A stretch of DNA of 64,000 nt from a virus. Under the pieces are notes generated by a model that was given only the letters and a program-made list of their open reading frames with translations, was not told where the DNA came from and ran no database searches. Below, one piece after another: positions 49,024-57,967 of the stretch (position 1 is the stretch's first letter; the number at the start of each line of letters is the position of its first letter). The position numbers and the translations under genes are program-made. The stretch lies in the IMG/VR virus record IMGVR_UViG_3300009285_002342, positions 1 to 64,000 of that record. One strand, given 5' to 3'.

Positions 49024-52000
49024 TATTTCGCATTCTCCTTAAATATTTTAGCGAAAATCGCTATCCCCGTTCGAAACTTTTCTAAATTCTCATTCCGATT
49101 CCGCAAGACCCAAGAAGGATGCCCGCACCAGACTACGTGAGCATTTACCTTTTCTACAAATTCAACTTCCCCTATTAATTTCGTTATTCCTTTTTCCCTG
49201 CCGGTTAGAGCGTAAAGGGCTACGCCGCCGGTAGCTAAAATCAACTTACAATTCATACTACGGATAAACGGAATTACCCATTTATTGAAACAGATATCGG
49301 TTTCTTCGCGGGAAGGAGTTCGGGTTTTCGACGGAAAGCACATAGCGCAATTAGCAACATGCACCTGTCTTCTCGTTATTCCGTGTATCGCTAATTCATC
49401 CCAAAGTAGATTACCGGAATCTCCTACATAACCGACGCCTTGTTCATTTTCGGTAGAATTGTGAACAAAAATACCGTTAACTGCAAAATTATGATATTTT
49501 TCAACTTCCATATCGTAAACATCTTCAACTCCTATACATTCAACAGCAACAATCTTATGATTATCGTCTATAGGTATTTCTTCATCCGGAAATCTTTTTT
49601 TAAACAATTCCTTTATTCTTTCATCCGTAATATTGAAAAAGGAACTATTTTTTCTTCCCATTAAATAATTCCAATAATAATTAGGATCTGTTTGAAATTT
49701 TTTCTTTAAAGTTTTGGCCATTTTCTTTTTACTTTTAGAAATTTGCTCAAGCCTTTCTGCATATATCTTTGGGTCTTTAAGCACTTGGCTCATTTTGCGA
49801 CTCAGCTTTCTTCTGTAATTTAAAGAAGTCATAATTTTAGAATGTTTTTCTCTATGTTTTTCATTAAACATAGGATTATTCAAGATTATATGATATTTTG
49901 CGTGATCGGCTACAGAAAGTGACTCTAAATTGTCAAAACTATCGTTATATCTATTCTCATCTATATGATGACAATCTTCTTTATCTTCTAATTTTCTCCC
50001 TAATTTTTGTTCTAATAAAAATCGAGATTCTATAAACATTTCAGTATTAAATGCGCCAATATCATTATATCGATAACTATGGCGATGAAAAGGTTGCAAA
50101 CTATGCCCAATAGTTAACCCGTCCTTTATAGACAAATAATCAACAGTTTCTTGTTTTCCTTTAAACGGATCTTTTTTATTAATAGAATATCTTAATAGAA
50201 ATGGATGATTTTCTGTAACGTTTATCGAACTGGTTTTTCTGATTCTTTCTTTTCCATTAGCAAAATACCATTCATAAGTAACTTTATATACTTTTTTCCT
50301 ACCTGTTTTCCAAACCCTATTGACTTTTCCTAAAACTAATTTTTTGTTTTCTGTATCAAGCGAATAAACATAAAAATCTTTTTGCCCAACTAAATCTTTA
50401 ATAGGAATCCCCGTTAAAGATTTGGATTTATCTCTAAACGCTGTATCTATCAAAGAATCCCCGGTAATACACCCCGGTGCCTCCGCAAGGATCAAAGCGT
50501 TATAGTTTCCGATAGACGGAAGTACAACTCTTGTCGCTTGTTTTCTTAAACCGCAAAGTTCACATTCTTTCGCTTCCGGAACTATTCCGATTTTCTTTAT
50601 GACCGGCAATTTTATTGATTTTCGAGAAACAGAAAATTGAAAATACTTGTTCCAATCCTCCGGTCCTGATTCCGGAATCGTATCGAACGCTTTTATTTCT
50701 TCCATTAACTGCTCTATCTTAGTGGTTCCTACGGCTTGCCTTTTAAAGAAACCTTTCGCTAATCTTTTTGGTTTCATTAATGCACATTTAGCGGCGGCAG
50801 TTTCCCCTATTCCTTTGATTTCAGAAAATGGCGCATAAAGATCGTTTCCTTTTATTTTCCATTTCTTCGTATCGGATATTCCTATCTTAGGCGATACAAT
50901 ACGGAAGCCTTTCTTTTCCGCTTCCGATATCGTCGCGTCTTTATCTTCGCCATAGGTTAAAGTAGCGCAAAGAAATTCTTTCGGATGATTACATTTAAGA
51001 TAGGCGGTTTGATATGCTAATAAGCCGTAACTCGTAGCGTGCGCTGCATTAAATCCGTACATAGCCCATCCCAAAAGATCTTGCCAAAACTTTTCGGCCT
51101 GTCTTTCATTTAAAGTTTTTAACTTCTTACAGCCTTCAAAAAAGGAAATTCTATATGGTTCAAATTCTTTCGGATCGCGCTTCTTGCCGATAACCTTTAA
51201 AACATTATAACCATCGGTAGCAGAAAAACCCGCTAAGTCAATCATAGACCGCATCATTTGTTCCTGATAGGCCATTACGCCATAGGTTGATTTTGTAATT
51301 TCTTCGTACTTCGGATGTAGCGGAATCCATTCCTCGCCATGTTTTCGCTTAACATATAAATCGGCCATTCCCGATTCTAACGGCCCGGGCCTAGCTAAAG
51401 CGCCGATAGCTACAATATCGTTAAATTCATCGGGTTTCATTTCTTTACATAATTTTTTACAGGCATAACCAGACATTTGAAATATTCCGGCGGTATCGCC
51501 TTCCGAAAGCATTTTATAAACCTTCGGATCGTCTAACGGAATATTCTCAATATCCAAATTATCTATTATCTTAACCGCTTCGTCTATAACGACTACGGTA
51601 CTTAGTTTTAAAACGTCAATTTTTACCAGTCCCGCGTGTTCATCGCAATCCACCATATCCCAGTTTATTACAATATTATCGCTACGGCGAACTAAATTGC
51701 CCCTCGTCCCGTCCCTTAGATCTTCTCCGGAAATTATCAATCCTGCTGGATGTCTTCCACTCGAACGGCATTGTCCTTCTAATTCGCAAGCTAAACGGAG
51801 TTGATCTGGATATCGTACTGCAAACTTTCGCCCCTCTCTTGTACTCTCTGCTGCCGCTTTTATAAGTCCGGTAGCATGTCCTTTCCCCTCTATGTTTTTA
51901 GCAAATTCGTCTATATCATTTTCATCTAACTCAAAGACACGGCCTACGTCTCTAACAGAAGAACGACTTTTCATCCTCATAAACGTACTAATTCCTACGA

Positions 52001-53276
52001 CATTATATTCCCCATATTCTTCTACAAGATGTTGTTGTATTTTATCGGTTTGAGTATTATCAAAATCAAGATCAATATCCGGAAGTGATTTTCTATCTTC
52101 GGAAATAAAACGCTCAAATAAAAGATTATATTTTATCGGGTCTATCACTCTTGTTATTCCGGCGAGCATCGAAGTAAGTGAACCTGCAACCGATCCTCTT
52201 CCAGGCCCAACAGGTATCTTCGCTTCCTTACAGTATTGAATCAATTCATAGATAATAAGAAAATAACGAGAAAAGTTTTTATGCTGAATAACTTGCATTT
52301 CCCTCTTGTATCTTTCTCTATATCCTTCGGGCCATCTTTTTCCGAAAATCTCTTCGCCGCCTTTTTCGCATATTTCAGCTAAAATATCTTCGGCGGTTAA
52401 ATCCGGATTCGCCTTTTCGTATCGGGTAAGCGGAAGGGAAGGAATCATTTTAGGAACTCTAAAATCCCAACACTTCTCCGCTATTTCTACTGTTTTCGTT
52501 AAGGCTTCGTAATACTGTTTTCGATTTAAGATATTTTGTGCTTTAAATTCAGAGACCATTTCGTCTGCGGTTCTTAGATGTAAACCTTTAAAACCGAATT
52601 TCCACCTATCCGGATCTTTCCATTTCGCTTGTCTTTGCACAGCTAAAAGAACTTCTTGAGCTTCCCATTGATTTTCGTACACGTAATGGCAGTCGTTCGT
52701 CGCTATAAGCGGAATATTGTATTTTTCTGAAAGTTGTAGACAAAGGTTATTTATCTTAACTTGTGAGGCAATTTGATGTGGCATTACCTCTAAGTATATT
52801 TCTGTTTTTTCGATTAGATCTTTAAAAAGTTCTTCGCCATTAGGCAGATTAAGAAACGAAGACGAACATCCCGTAAGTAAAATTAAACCGGAAAGATCGG
52901 CGCTTCTTAGCAAGGGAAAATCTATTCTCGGTCTACGGTTAAAACCTTCTAAGTTCGCTACGGTTAGCATCCGATTAAGTTCTTGCCAGCCTTGTAGATT
53001 TTTTACTAAAACAGTAATATGTCCCCTAGATTCTTTTCCAGTAGACTTCATATCGGGTACACAATATAGCTCAGTCCCGAGAATTGGCTTTATTCCTACT
53101 TTATCGAAAGCTTTCTGCCATTTTATATGTGTATCTATATTGGAATGATCAGTGATAGCACAGGCTTTAAACCCTAATTCTACATTTCTTTTTGCGTATT
53201 GTTCCGGTTTGCCGATCCCGTCAAGGAGGCTGTATTCCCCGTGCACGTGCAAATGTATAAAATCGGAATTATTCAT
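49023..53276 (-). CDS. DNA polymerase III alpha fused to uracil-DNA glycosylase-like domain, with intein
   Basis: 1417 codons. The PHP domain opens with HLHVHGEYS (8-16) and ITDHSN. The catalytic Asp pair lies in PDIDLDFD (about 396-403), GPGRGSVAGSL is the polymerase core, and AYQEQMM the fingers. About residue 900 onward, CELCGLR, LILAEAPG and then GYVGDSGNLL, PFI and LATGGVALYAL match family 4/5 uracil-DNA glycosylases, with a four-Cys iron-sulfur-like set begun by CELC. A 338-aa intein interrupts that domain. Without it the protein is about 1079 aa. Chromosomal DnaE lacks such a fusion. Confidence 0.88.
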   Translation of the reverse strand: MNNSDFIHLHVHGEYSLLDGIGKPEQYAKRNVELGFKACAITDHSNIDTHIKWQKAFDKVGIKPILGTELYCVPDMKSTGKESRGHITVLVKNLQGWQELNRMLTVANLEGFNRRPRIDFPLLRSADLSGLILLTGCSSSFLNLPNGEELFKDLIEKTEIYLEVMPHQIASQVKINNLCLQLSEKYNIPLIATNDCHYVYENQWEAQEVLLAVQRQAKWKDPDRWKFGFKGLHLRTADEMVSEFKAQNILNRKQYYEALTKTVEIAEKCWDFRVPKMIPSLPLTRYEKANPDLTAEDILAEICEKGGEEIFGKRWPEGYRERYKREMQVIQHKNFSRYFLIIYELIQYCKEAKIPVGPGRGSVAGSLTSMLAGITRVIDPIKYNLLFERFISEDRKSLPDIDLDFDNTQTDKIQQHLVEEYGEYNVVGISTFMRMKSRSSVRDVGRVFELDENDIDEFAKNIEGKGHATGLIKAAAESTREGRKFAVRYPDQLRLACELEGQCRSSGRHPAGLIISGEDLRDGTRGNLVRRSDNIVINWDMVDCDEHAGLVKIDVLKLSTVVVIDEAVKIIDNLDIENIPLDDPKVYKMLSEGDTAGIFQMSGYACKKLCKEMKPDEFNDIVAIGALARPGPLESGMADLYVKRKHGEEWIPLHPKYEEITKSTYGVMAYQEQMMRSMIDLAGFSATDGYNVLKVIGKKRDPKEFEPYRISFFEGCKKLKTLNERQAEKFWQDLLGWAMYGFNAAHATSYGLLAYQTAYLKCNHPKEFLCATLTYGEDKDATISEAEKKGFRIVSPKIGISDTKKWKIKGNDLYAPFSEIKGIGETAAAKCALMKPKRLAKGFFKRQAVGTTKIEQLMEEIKAFDTIPESGPEDWNKYFQFSVSRKSIKLPVIKKIGIVPEAKECELCGLRKQATRVVLPSIGNYNALILAEAPGCITGDSLIDTAFRDKSKSLTGIPIKDLVGQKDFYVYSLDTENKKLVLGKVNRVWKTGRKKVYKVTYEWYFANGKERIRKTSSINVTENHPFLLRYSINKKDPFKGKQETVDYLSIKDGLTIGHSLQPFHRHSYRYNDIGAFNTEMFIESRFLLEQKLGRKLEDKEDCHHIDENRYNDSFDNLESLSVADHAKYHIILNNPMFNEKHREKHSKIMTSLNYRRKLSRKMSQVLKDPKIYAERLEQISKSKKKMAKTLKKKFQTDPNYYWNYLMGRKNSSFFNITDERIKELFKKRFPDEEIPIDDNHKIVAVECIGVEDVYDMEVEKYHNFAVNGIFVHNSTENEQGVGYVGDSGNLLWDELAIHGITRRQVHVANCAMCFPSKTRTPSREETDICFNKWVIPFIRSMNCKLILATGGVALYALTGREKGITKLIGEVEFVEKVNAHVVWCGHPSWVLRNRNENLEKFRTGIAIFAKIFKENAK
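49458..50471 (-). mobile_element. Intein with HNH homing endonuclease inside the UDG domain
   Basis: It starts at Cys (CITGDSLIDT, block A) after AEAPG and ends FAVNGIFVHN followed by Ser, giving the Cys1, His-Asn end and Ser+1 needed for splicing. VTENHPFL is block B. CHHIDENRYNDSFDNLESL is an HNH endonuclease core instead of LAGLIDADG. The insertion point is the conserved EAPG/GE loop of the glycosylase, not the polymerase active site. Confidence 0.88.
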
Positions 53277-54071
53277 TATCGGAAAAATCCTTTGGCTGGT
53301 ATTTTATGATTTTTAATTCTTTCAGAAGCCTTTTTGTACATCTCTTCGTCTTTTTCGATTAGGATATAGTTTCTTTTTGTATTAAGACAAGCAATACCGC
53401 TAGTACCGCTTCCTGCGCAGTTATCAAGAACCAAATCACCTTCAATCGTATATGTTTTAATTAGATATTCAAATAACGGTACTGGTTTTTGGGTAGGGTG
53501 AATGCCTCTTTCCCTAGGATATAATAAAATACTTTCTGGATATTTTGTATCGTATGTTTTTTTTAAAATCTTCTTTTCTACTATTTCCGCTAAATTTAGC
53601 ACTTTCCGAAGAACATTTGTTTGCCCCGTTTTTAATTTTTTTATATCTCGGTATCATTTTTGGAAAATAATTTATGCTCCCAAAACAAAAAACCAAAACA
53701 TCCTCGTGAACTTTCATAGGAGCGTATTTAGCAGTAACAAAATTCCCTGCAAATTTCTTATTCCAAACCCAAGAATGTTTGTAATTGTTAATATTACTCA
53801 TTACTAGCGCTGAAGTAAAAGGTTGAGATGACGTAAGGATTATCGCACCATTATCTTTAATAATTCTCCTATACTGTTTCCATAACGATTCAAAAGGAAT
53901 AATCACATCCCATTTACAGGCGGTAGTGCCGTAAGGTGGATCGCACAAAACCATATCAATACTCTTATCTTCAATATATTTCATCGCTTGAAGACAATCG
54001 GCATTAATAAGGCTGTTTACTGGCAATCGCCCTACGGATATAACCTCTTTAATATTATTAAAAATATTCAT
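53276..54071 (-). pseudogene. DNA methyltransferase broken by an A8 homopolymer frameshift
   Basis: The first frame (53514-54071) has ADCLQAMKYI and catalytic DPPYG; the second (53276-53602) has GIHPTQKPVPL and the SAM motif DNCAGSGTSG, the order of beta-class N6-adenine or N4-cytosine methyltransferases. The frames join at a run of eight A (plus-strand T 53557-53564); seven would restore one protein of about 264 aa. It may be a real +1 frameshift, a decayed gene or a sequencing error. Confidence 0.78.
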
Positions 54072-54678
54072 TAATTTTCGCTTTTATCAGTTCCCATTCA
54101 CTTTGATTAATATCTACTTTTGTTCTATTTTCTAACCATGAGACAAATTGTAAATTATCTAATAATAACGCCCCTCCGTTACACTTTGCTTTTATATGAT
54201 CTAAAGACGGTTTAATCCATTTATCTCTCGAAACTCGCCATTTTTCTAAAAGGGTATTAAATTTTTTGTCATTATAAAACTTTTCAATAAACTGCTTATA
54301 TATTTCCGTTGTAAATCCGTTACAATCTCGTTTTCTAGAAAGTGAACGATTAAGATATTTTAATTTTTCAATATCTTCAAAACTATTAAGCCATTCAAGC
54401 GATACATCATATTTTAAATGAGATTTCATATTTTTTAATTTAAAATCCCTTGTCATTTTTTTACCCTTTGACCACGCTTCTCTCCCTTTACAAGCTCTAC
54501 TAATATTGTTTTTATGTTCCTGCGTAAATTCTTTAAGAGTGTTCCTTCTTGTTATTTTAATCCCTTCTTTTTCTAATTTTCTTCTAATTAAATGATGATT
54601 TGTATTAAACTTCTCCGCTATCATCCTTAACGTCCATCTTTCTATTTCGTATAATCGAATTATCTCTTTGGTATTCAT
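54058..54678 (-). CDS. HNH homing endonuclease with N-terminal HTH
   Basis: 206 aa. RMIAEKFNTNHHLIRRKLEKEG is an HTH; residues 60-80 resemble NUMOD3; LDHIKAKCNGG...NLQFVSW is the HNH end. It sits between a 5' remnant of a methyltransferase (54721-54825) and a full methyltransferase gene, repeating the arrangement at the dCMP deaminase locus. Confidence 0.82.
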   Translation of the reverse strand: MNTKEIIRLYEIERWTLRMIAEKFNTNHHLIRRKLEKEGIKITRRNTLKEFTQEHKNNISRACKGREAWSKGKKMTRDFKLKNMKSHLKYDVSLEWLNSFEDIEKLKYLNRSLSRKRDCNGFTTEIYKQFIEKFYNDKKFNTLLEKWRVSRDKWIKPSLDHIKAKCNGGALLLDNLQFVSWLENRTKVDINQSEWELIKAKINEYF

Positions 54679-54720
54679 AATAATTATTCCCCCTATTAAT
54701 ATAATATCCGTACCTTATAA

Positions 54721-54825
54721 CTAAAATAGAAAGTTATATGGCAGATCACAAAGGATCATATCAATAGTCCGGTCAGGAATATTATCCATAAGTTTTAGGC
54801 AATCACCTAACCAAAATTCACTCAA
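54721..54825 (-). pseudogene. 5' remnant of a DNA methyltransferase gene
   Basis: 34 codons from TTG 54825 (TTGA overlap with the upstream stop): FWLGDCLKLMDNIPDRTIDM then ILCDLPYNFLF and stop. It matches the first third of the methyltransferase next door (ADCLQAMKYIEDKSIDMVLC then DPPYGTT) but breaks exactly at the catalytic motif. Inactive. Confidence 0.75.
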
Positions 54826-55355
54826 AATTCATTTCTCCAAATTTCCTGAAATCTACCGATAAACATGTTATTCGCTTCTTTCGAAGGAACTCCGAAATTC
54901 CAACTTAACCTTAATCTTGCTCCGCTAATATTCCAAGGCGCAGGTGGTTTCAGCATTAAAGCGTCCATTTCATTTCCTAAGATAACCGTATCCGCAAATT
55001 TTACTTCTTCGGAAAACGGATAGGTAATACCGAACCGATTAGCAATAACGATATTTAACTTTTCTTCAATCTTAGCGTATCCCTTTAGAAAATGTTTAAT
55101 CGGCTTAGGTACATCCAAAAGATACGCTTCCGAGGCATCGTGCAAAAGTCCTTGTAAAGCATATCTTTCGGGAACGTGAAAGGAGACTAAGACAGAATGC
55201 TCAGCGACCGAATAAAACTTACGGCAATGCCCATTATACCTACACTGATTCGACAAGGACCAAGCGATATCCAAAATATCTATTTCTTCTGAACTAGGAT
55301 CTAAAGGGTAGAATTGCTTGCCTGTATAAGTTTGAATCCAGTCGCCTTTTCTCAT
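54822..55355 (-). CDS. HD-domain phosphohydrolase (nucleotidase type)
   Basis: 177 aa. YSVAEHSVLVS and LLHDASEAYLLDVPKPIK carry the His-His-Asp set of HD enzymes similar to YfbR and phage dNTP/dNMP hydrolases. It may adjust dNTP pools; its substrate cannot be named from this. Confidence 0.82.
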   Translation of the reverse strand: MRKGDWIQTYTGKQFYPLDPSSEEIDILDIAWSLSNQCRYNGHCRKFYSVAEHSVLVSFHVPERYALQGLLHDASEAYLLDVPKPIKHFLKGYAKIEEKLNIVIANRFGITYPFSEEVKFADTVILGNEMDALMLKPPAPWNISGARLRLSWNFGVPSKEANNMFIGRFQEIWRNEF

Positions 55356-55843
55356 TTTCGTCTCTCCAAATACATAGAATGGGTTGAGCGAAATTCGCCG
55401 GATTCTATGCTTTCTTTAACAGATTTTTGAAACTTTCTTATTGCGTCCATATTACTCTCGCAATTAATGGTTAATTTCGGTTCTACAATATTATTCCAAT
55501 AAAGCCACCAAGTTGGAGATATATACCAAGAATACTTATCCGCCTTATATAGCATACGCAAACCACAATATCCAGAATGTGAACAATGAGCGGCTGTAAA
55601 AATATAAGCTTTTCTTCCAAAAAACCGACCTGCTACTTTAGCTCCTAATTCCCAATGCTTTTTCTTTTGTTCATAATCGCTTAAATAATCTTTACCTATA
55701 TGCCCGATATCGTGGAGAAAGATACAGATAATTTGCCAAAATTTAGGCCAACTCCCGTAAAGTTTTCTCCACGATATTAGGACTAGGAAAGAATGGAAAA
55801 CAGAATGGCATCCAATTAGGATACTTACCGTTCCTTCCTTCAC
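55352..55843 (-). CDS. Second HD-domain protein
   Basis: 163 aa. CHSVFHSFLVLISW, LHDIGHIGK and a later HCSHSG give a His, HD and His pattern. Unlike the first HD enzyme it is Trp/Tyr-rich. Function unknown; related ORFs are common in tailed phages. ATGA overlap with the neighbour. Confidence 0.7.
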   Translation of the reverse strand: MKEGTVSILIGCHSVFHSFLVLISWRKLYGSWPKFWQIICIFLHDIGHIGKDYLSDYEQKKKHWELGAKVAGRFFGRKAYIFTAAHCSHSGYCGLRMLYKADKYSWYISPTWWLYWNNIVEPKLTINCESNMDAIRKFQKSVKESIESGEFRSTHSMYLERRK

Positions 55844-55847
55844 GATC

Positions 55848-56918
55848 TTATCCCCTTCCCCTTTTCTTCGGTTCGGGTTTTACTTCGGTTTCCACGGGTT
55901 CTTCGGTCGTCGGAGCTTCTTCCTCGTCTGCAATAAGACAGACGGCGTGTCTGAAATTGTCCCCTTCGAAAAGCAAAGCACCGTCAGATACCGTCGCTTT
56001 ATTCGCCTTCGGAATAATCGAAGAGAGATGTTCAGGGGAAGCGACAAATTCAATCTTTTTCCCTTTGTACTTTATCGGGACCGGTTCTATAGCTTTTCCT
56101 TTTATGTTTTCGCACTTCGCAATGATTTCCCAGTTATCTACCGTAATCGTTACCCGCTTCAACTTATTCGATTCTTCGGCTAAAACCTGTACCCTGGACA
56201 AGGCTGCACAAAGTTCTACCGGAAAATCAATCTTCTTTCCTTCTACGTTCAGATATTCGTCTACGTCTTCAAAGTTATCGTCTATCAGCGTATGCGCAAA
56301 GATAGCCCCGTCGTGATTTCGGTAGACGGCTTGCGAATCCGTAATCAGAATTTCCTTTAGCCCGAAGGTAGAAAGAAAGTGTGCGATTTTTGAGGGAATA
56401 AGAATCGGTTTTTCTAAATCGATTTCTTCGGAAAGAATCCTTTCGGTAATACGGAAGTTATCGGAAGACAAAATCCTTTTTCCATCTACGGAAAGACATG
56501 TTAAAACGCCCATAGACGCTTGATCACTCGCGGAGAAGGTACAAAAACCTAATGCTTCGTCGAAATCCTCCGGTAACGGTCGCCAATCCTCCTCTTCAAA
56601 ATCGAAAGAAGGTATATCTTTCGCTTCTACCATCTTCAACCATACTTCCGTCTTTCCTGCCTTAACGTGTAACTCCTTTTCGTCCGCGTCAATTTCCATG
56701 TCTTCCTGGCTGAATTTGTTAAGCAATCTCGTAAATTCATCCGCAGGAATCACCGCCTTTAGATCGGTATCCAAAGGTACGCAAATCGTGATTTCTTCGC
56801 CAGCTCCGATAAGTTTATCATTATCGAAGATTAGCATTCCTGAAAGTTCGGAAATTTTACCGTCGCTTAAAGCCGGTTTTACCTTTTCAATCGCACTTAA
56901 AAGTTCTTTTCGTTTCAT
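55848..56918 (-). CDS. DNA sliding clamp (beta-clamp-like)
   Basis: 356 aa. Three repeating domain starts (for example AIEKVKPALS..., about 118, about 240) and SSDNFRITE give the DnaN three-domain pattern. The tail is acidic/Pro-rich (TTEEPVETEVKPEPKKRGRG). It tethers the DnaE-type polymerase. Confidence 0.8.
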   Translation of the reverse strand: MKRKELLSAIEKVKPALSDGKISELSGMLIFDNDKLIGAGEEITICVPLDTDLKAVIPADEFTRLLNKFSQEDMEIDADEKELHVKAGKTEVWLKMVEAKDIPSFDFEEEDWRPLPEDFDEALGFCTFSASDQASMGVLTCLSVDGKRILSSDNFRITERILSEEIDLEKPILIPSKIAHFLSTFGLKEILITDSQAVYRNHDGAIFAHTLIDDNFEDVDEYLNVEGKKIDFPVELCAALSRVQVLAEESNKLKRVTITVDNWEIIAKCENIKGKAIEPVPIKYKGKKIEFVASPEHLSSIIPKANKATVSDGALLFEGDNFRHAVCLIADEEEAPTTEEPVETEVKPEPKKRGRG

Positions 56919-57643
56919 TCTTTCTCCTTCCGTTTAAGTTTTCTCTCCTTTAGTGGTCTTACTGGAATTATTCCGAATCCTAGATTTATTTGTTTTACTT
57001 TAGTCAAATCTTCATATCTCTTAGATTCACCTTTAGGATAATGTAAAATCGGAAATCTAAGATGTTTCCTTGCTTCCTTTGCCCATCTTTTATCGCCATG
57101 AAAATAAATATATCTATGTTTAGGTTTTTGAGGAATTCTTTCTTCTATTTTTCCTTCGTATCTTTCACCGCGAATTTTTCCAGTACAAGATCTTCGATGA
57201 ATTATTTTCCCTTCAGTAGTAAGATATTTCCCTTCGTTAAAAGATCCTTCTCCGGTATAAATCCAATTTAGAGCTTGATAAACATAACCTACATGCCCTT
57301 GATTTTGGTCTGCGTAACTCACAAGGATAAGAGGTTTAGGTAGCAATTTTATTGCATTAGCAGCAAAAAAGGTGGCAAGATTTTTTCTTTCTGAATAATC
57401 AATACAAAGCCGGTTAAATTCTAAAACAGTATCTTTATAATCTTTTCCGCAAACAGAAGCCCCTAAATTCCTATTAGGGCAATATCCAAAAGTCGCTACA
57501 CCTATCGTTCTATTTTTTTCTTTTTCGACCAACGCAAATCCATAAATATTCACTGTAGGCGCTCTACCTGCATAATGCTTTTTTAAAAGCCATTCTTTTG
57601 CTGCCAAACATGGAATCGAAACTATCCGGAATTTATCTTTCAT
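56915..57643 (-). CDS. Mom-like DNA-modification protein (GNAT fold)
   Basis: 242 aa from ATG 57643. HYAGRAPTVNIYGFALVEKE, GVATFGYCPNRNLG, EFNRLCID and SYADQNQGHVGYVYQALNWI follow the Mom family, whose Mu member adds a carbamoylmethyl-type group to adenine in phage DNA to resist restriction. The longer upstream reading has no support. It is ATGA-coupled to the clamp gene. Confidence 0.8.
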   Translation of the reverse strand: MKDKFRIVSIPCLAAKEWLLKKHYAGRAPTVNIYGFALVEKEKNRTIGVATFGYCPNRNLGASVCGKDYKDTVLEFNRLCIDYSERKNLATFFAANAIKLLPKPLILVSYADQNQGHVGYVYQALNWIYTGEGSFNEGKYLTTEGKIIHRRSCTGKIRGERYEGKIEERIPQKPKHRYIYFHGDKRWAKEARKHLRFPILHYPKGESKRYEDLTKVKQINLGFGIIPVRPLKERKLKRKEKE

Positions 57644-57653
57644 ATCCTTCCTA

Positions 57654-57746
57654 CGCTTCGTAGAATCGCTTAGGTTAAACGATCTATCGCTAACCCATAA
57701 TACCCTACGGGTAAAATATTTGAACGCCTTAAAAACGATTAAGCGA
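57654..57746. repeat. Intergenic inverted-repeat element, copy E
   Basis: The orientation is opposite to A, B and C. CGCTTCGTAGAATCGCTTAG, TACCCTACGGGTA and CGCCTTAAAAACGATTAAGC are recognised. It lies 11 bp upstream of the Mom-like gene's ATG. Confidence 0.72.
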
Positions 57747-57773
57747 AGAATCCGCTTCGTTTCCCTTTTTTCT

Positions 57774-57956
57774 TCAATTCTGACATTTGGTAAGTTTTCC
57801 TTGACAACCTTTAGCACCGCATACATTAGGCAAGACCCAACGAAACTTTTTATTTTTCGCTACCCAAAAACCTTGCTTCGAACCGCATATTTCACATTCA
57901 TACCAAGTAGTCTGTTTCTTCTCTTCTTCAGTTTCTTCGTCCCTACACATTTGCAT
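57774..57956 (-). CDS. Small zinc-ribbon protein, 60 aa
   Basis: ATG 57956 follows AAGGAGTTAAAA. CEICGSKQGFW and CGAKGCQG form a four-Cys ribbon. Unknown. It follows the truncated methyltransferase remnant. Confidence 0.6.
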   Translation of the reverse strand: MQMCRDEETEEEKKQTTWYECEICGSKQGFWVAKNKKFRWVLPNVCGAKGCQGKLTKCQN

Positions 57957-57967
57957 TTTTAACTCCT

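Noticed and set aside
54822-55355. DatZ-type dATPase of a 2-aminoadenine (Z) genome
   Set aside because: HD enzymes of this look are widespread; no PurZ or MazZ is visible in the window.
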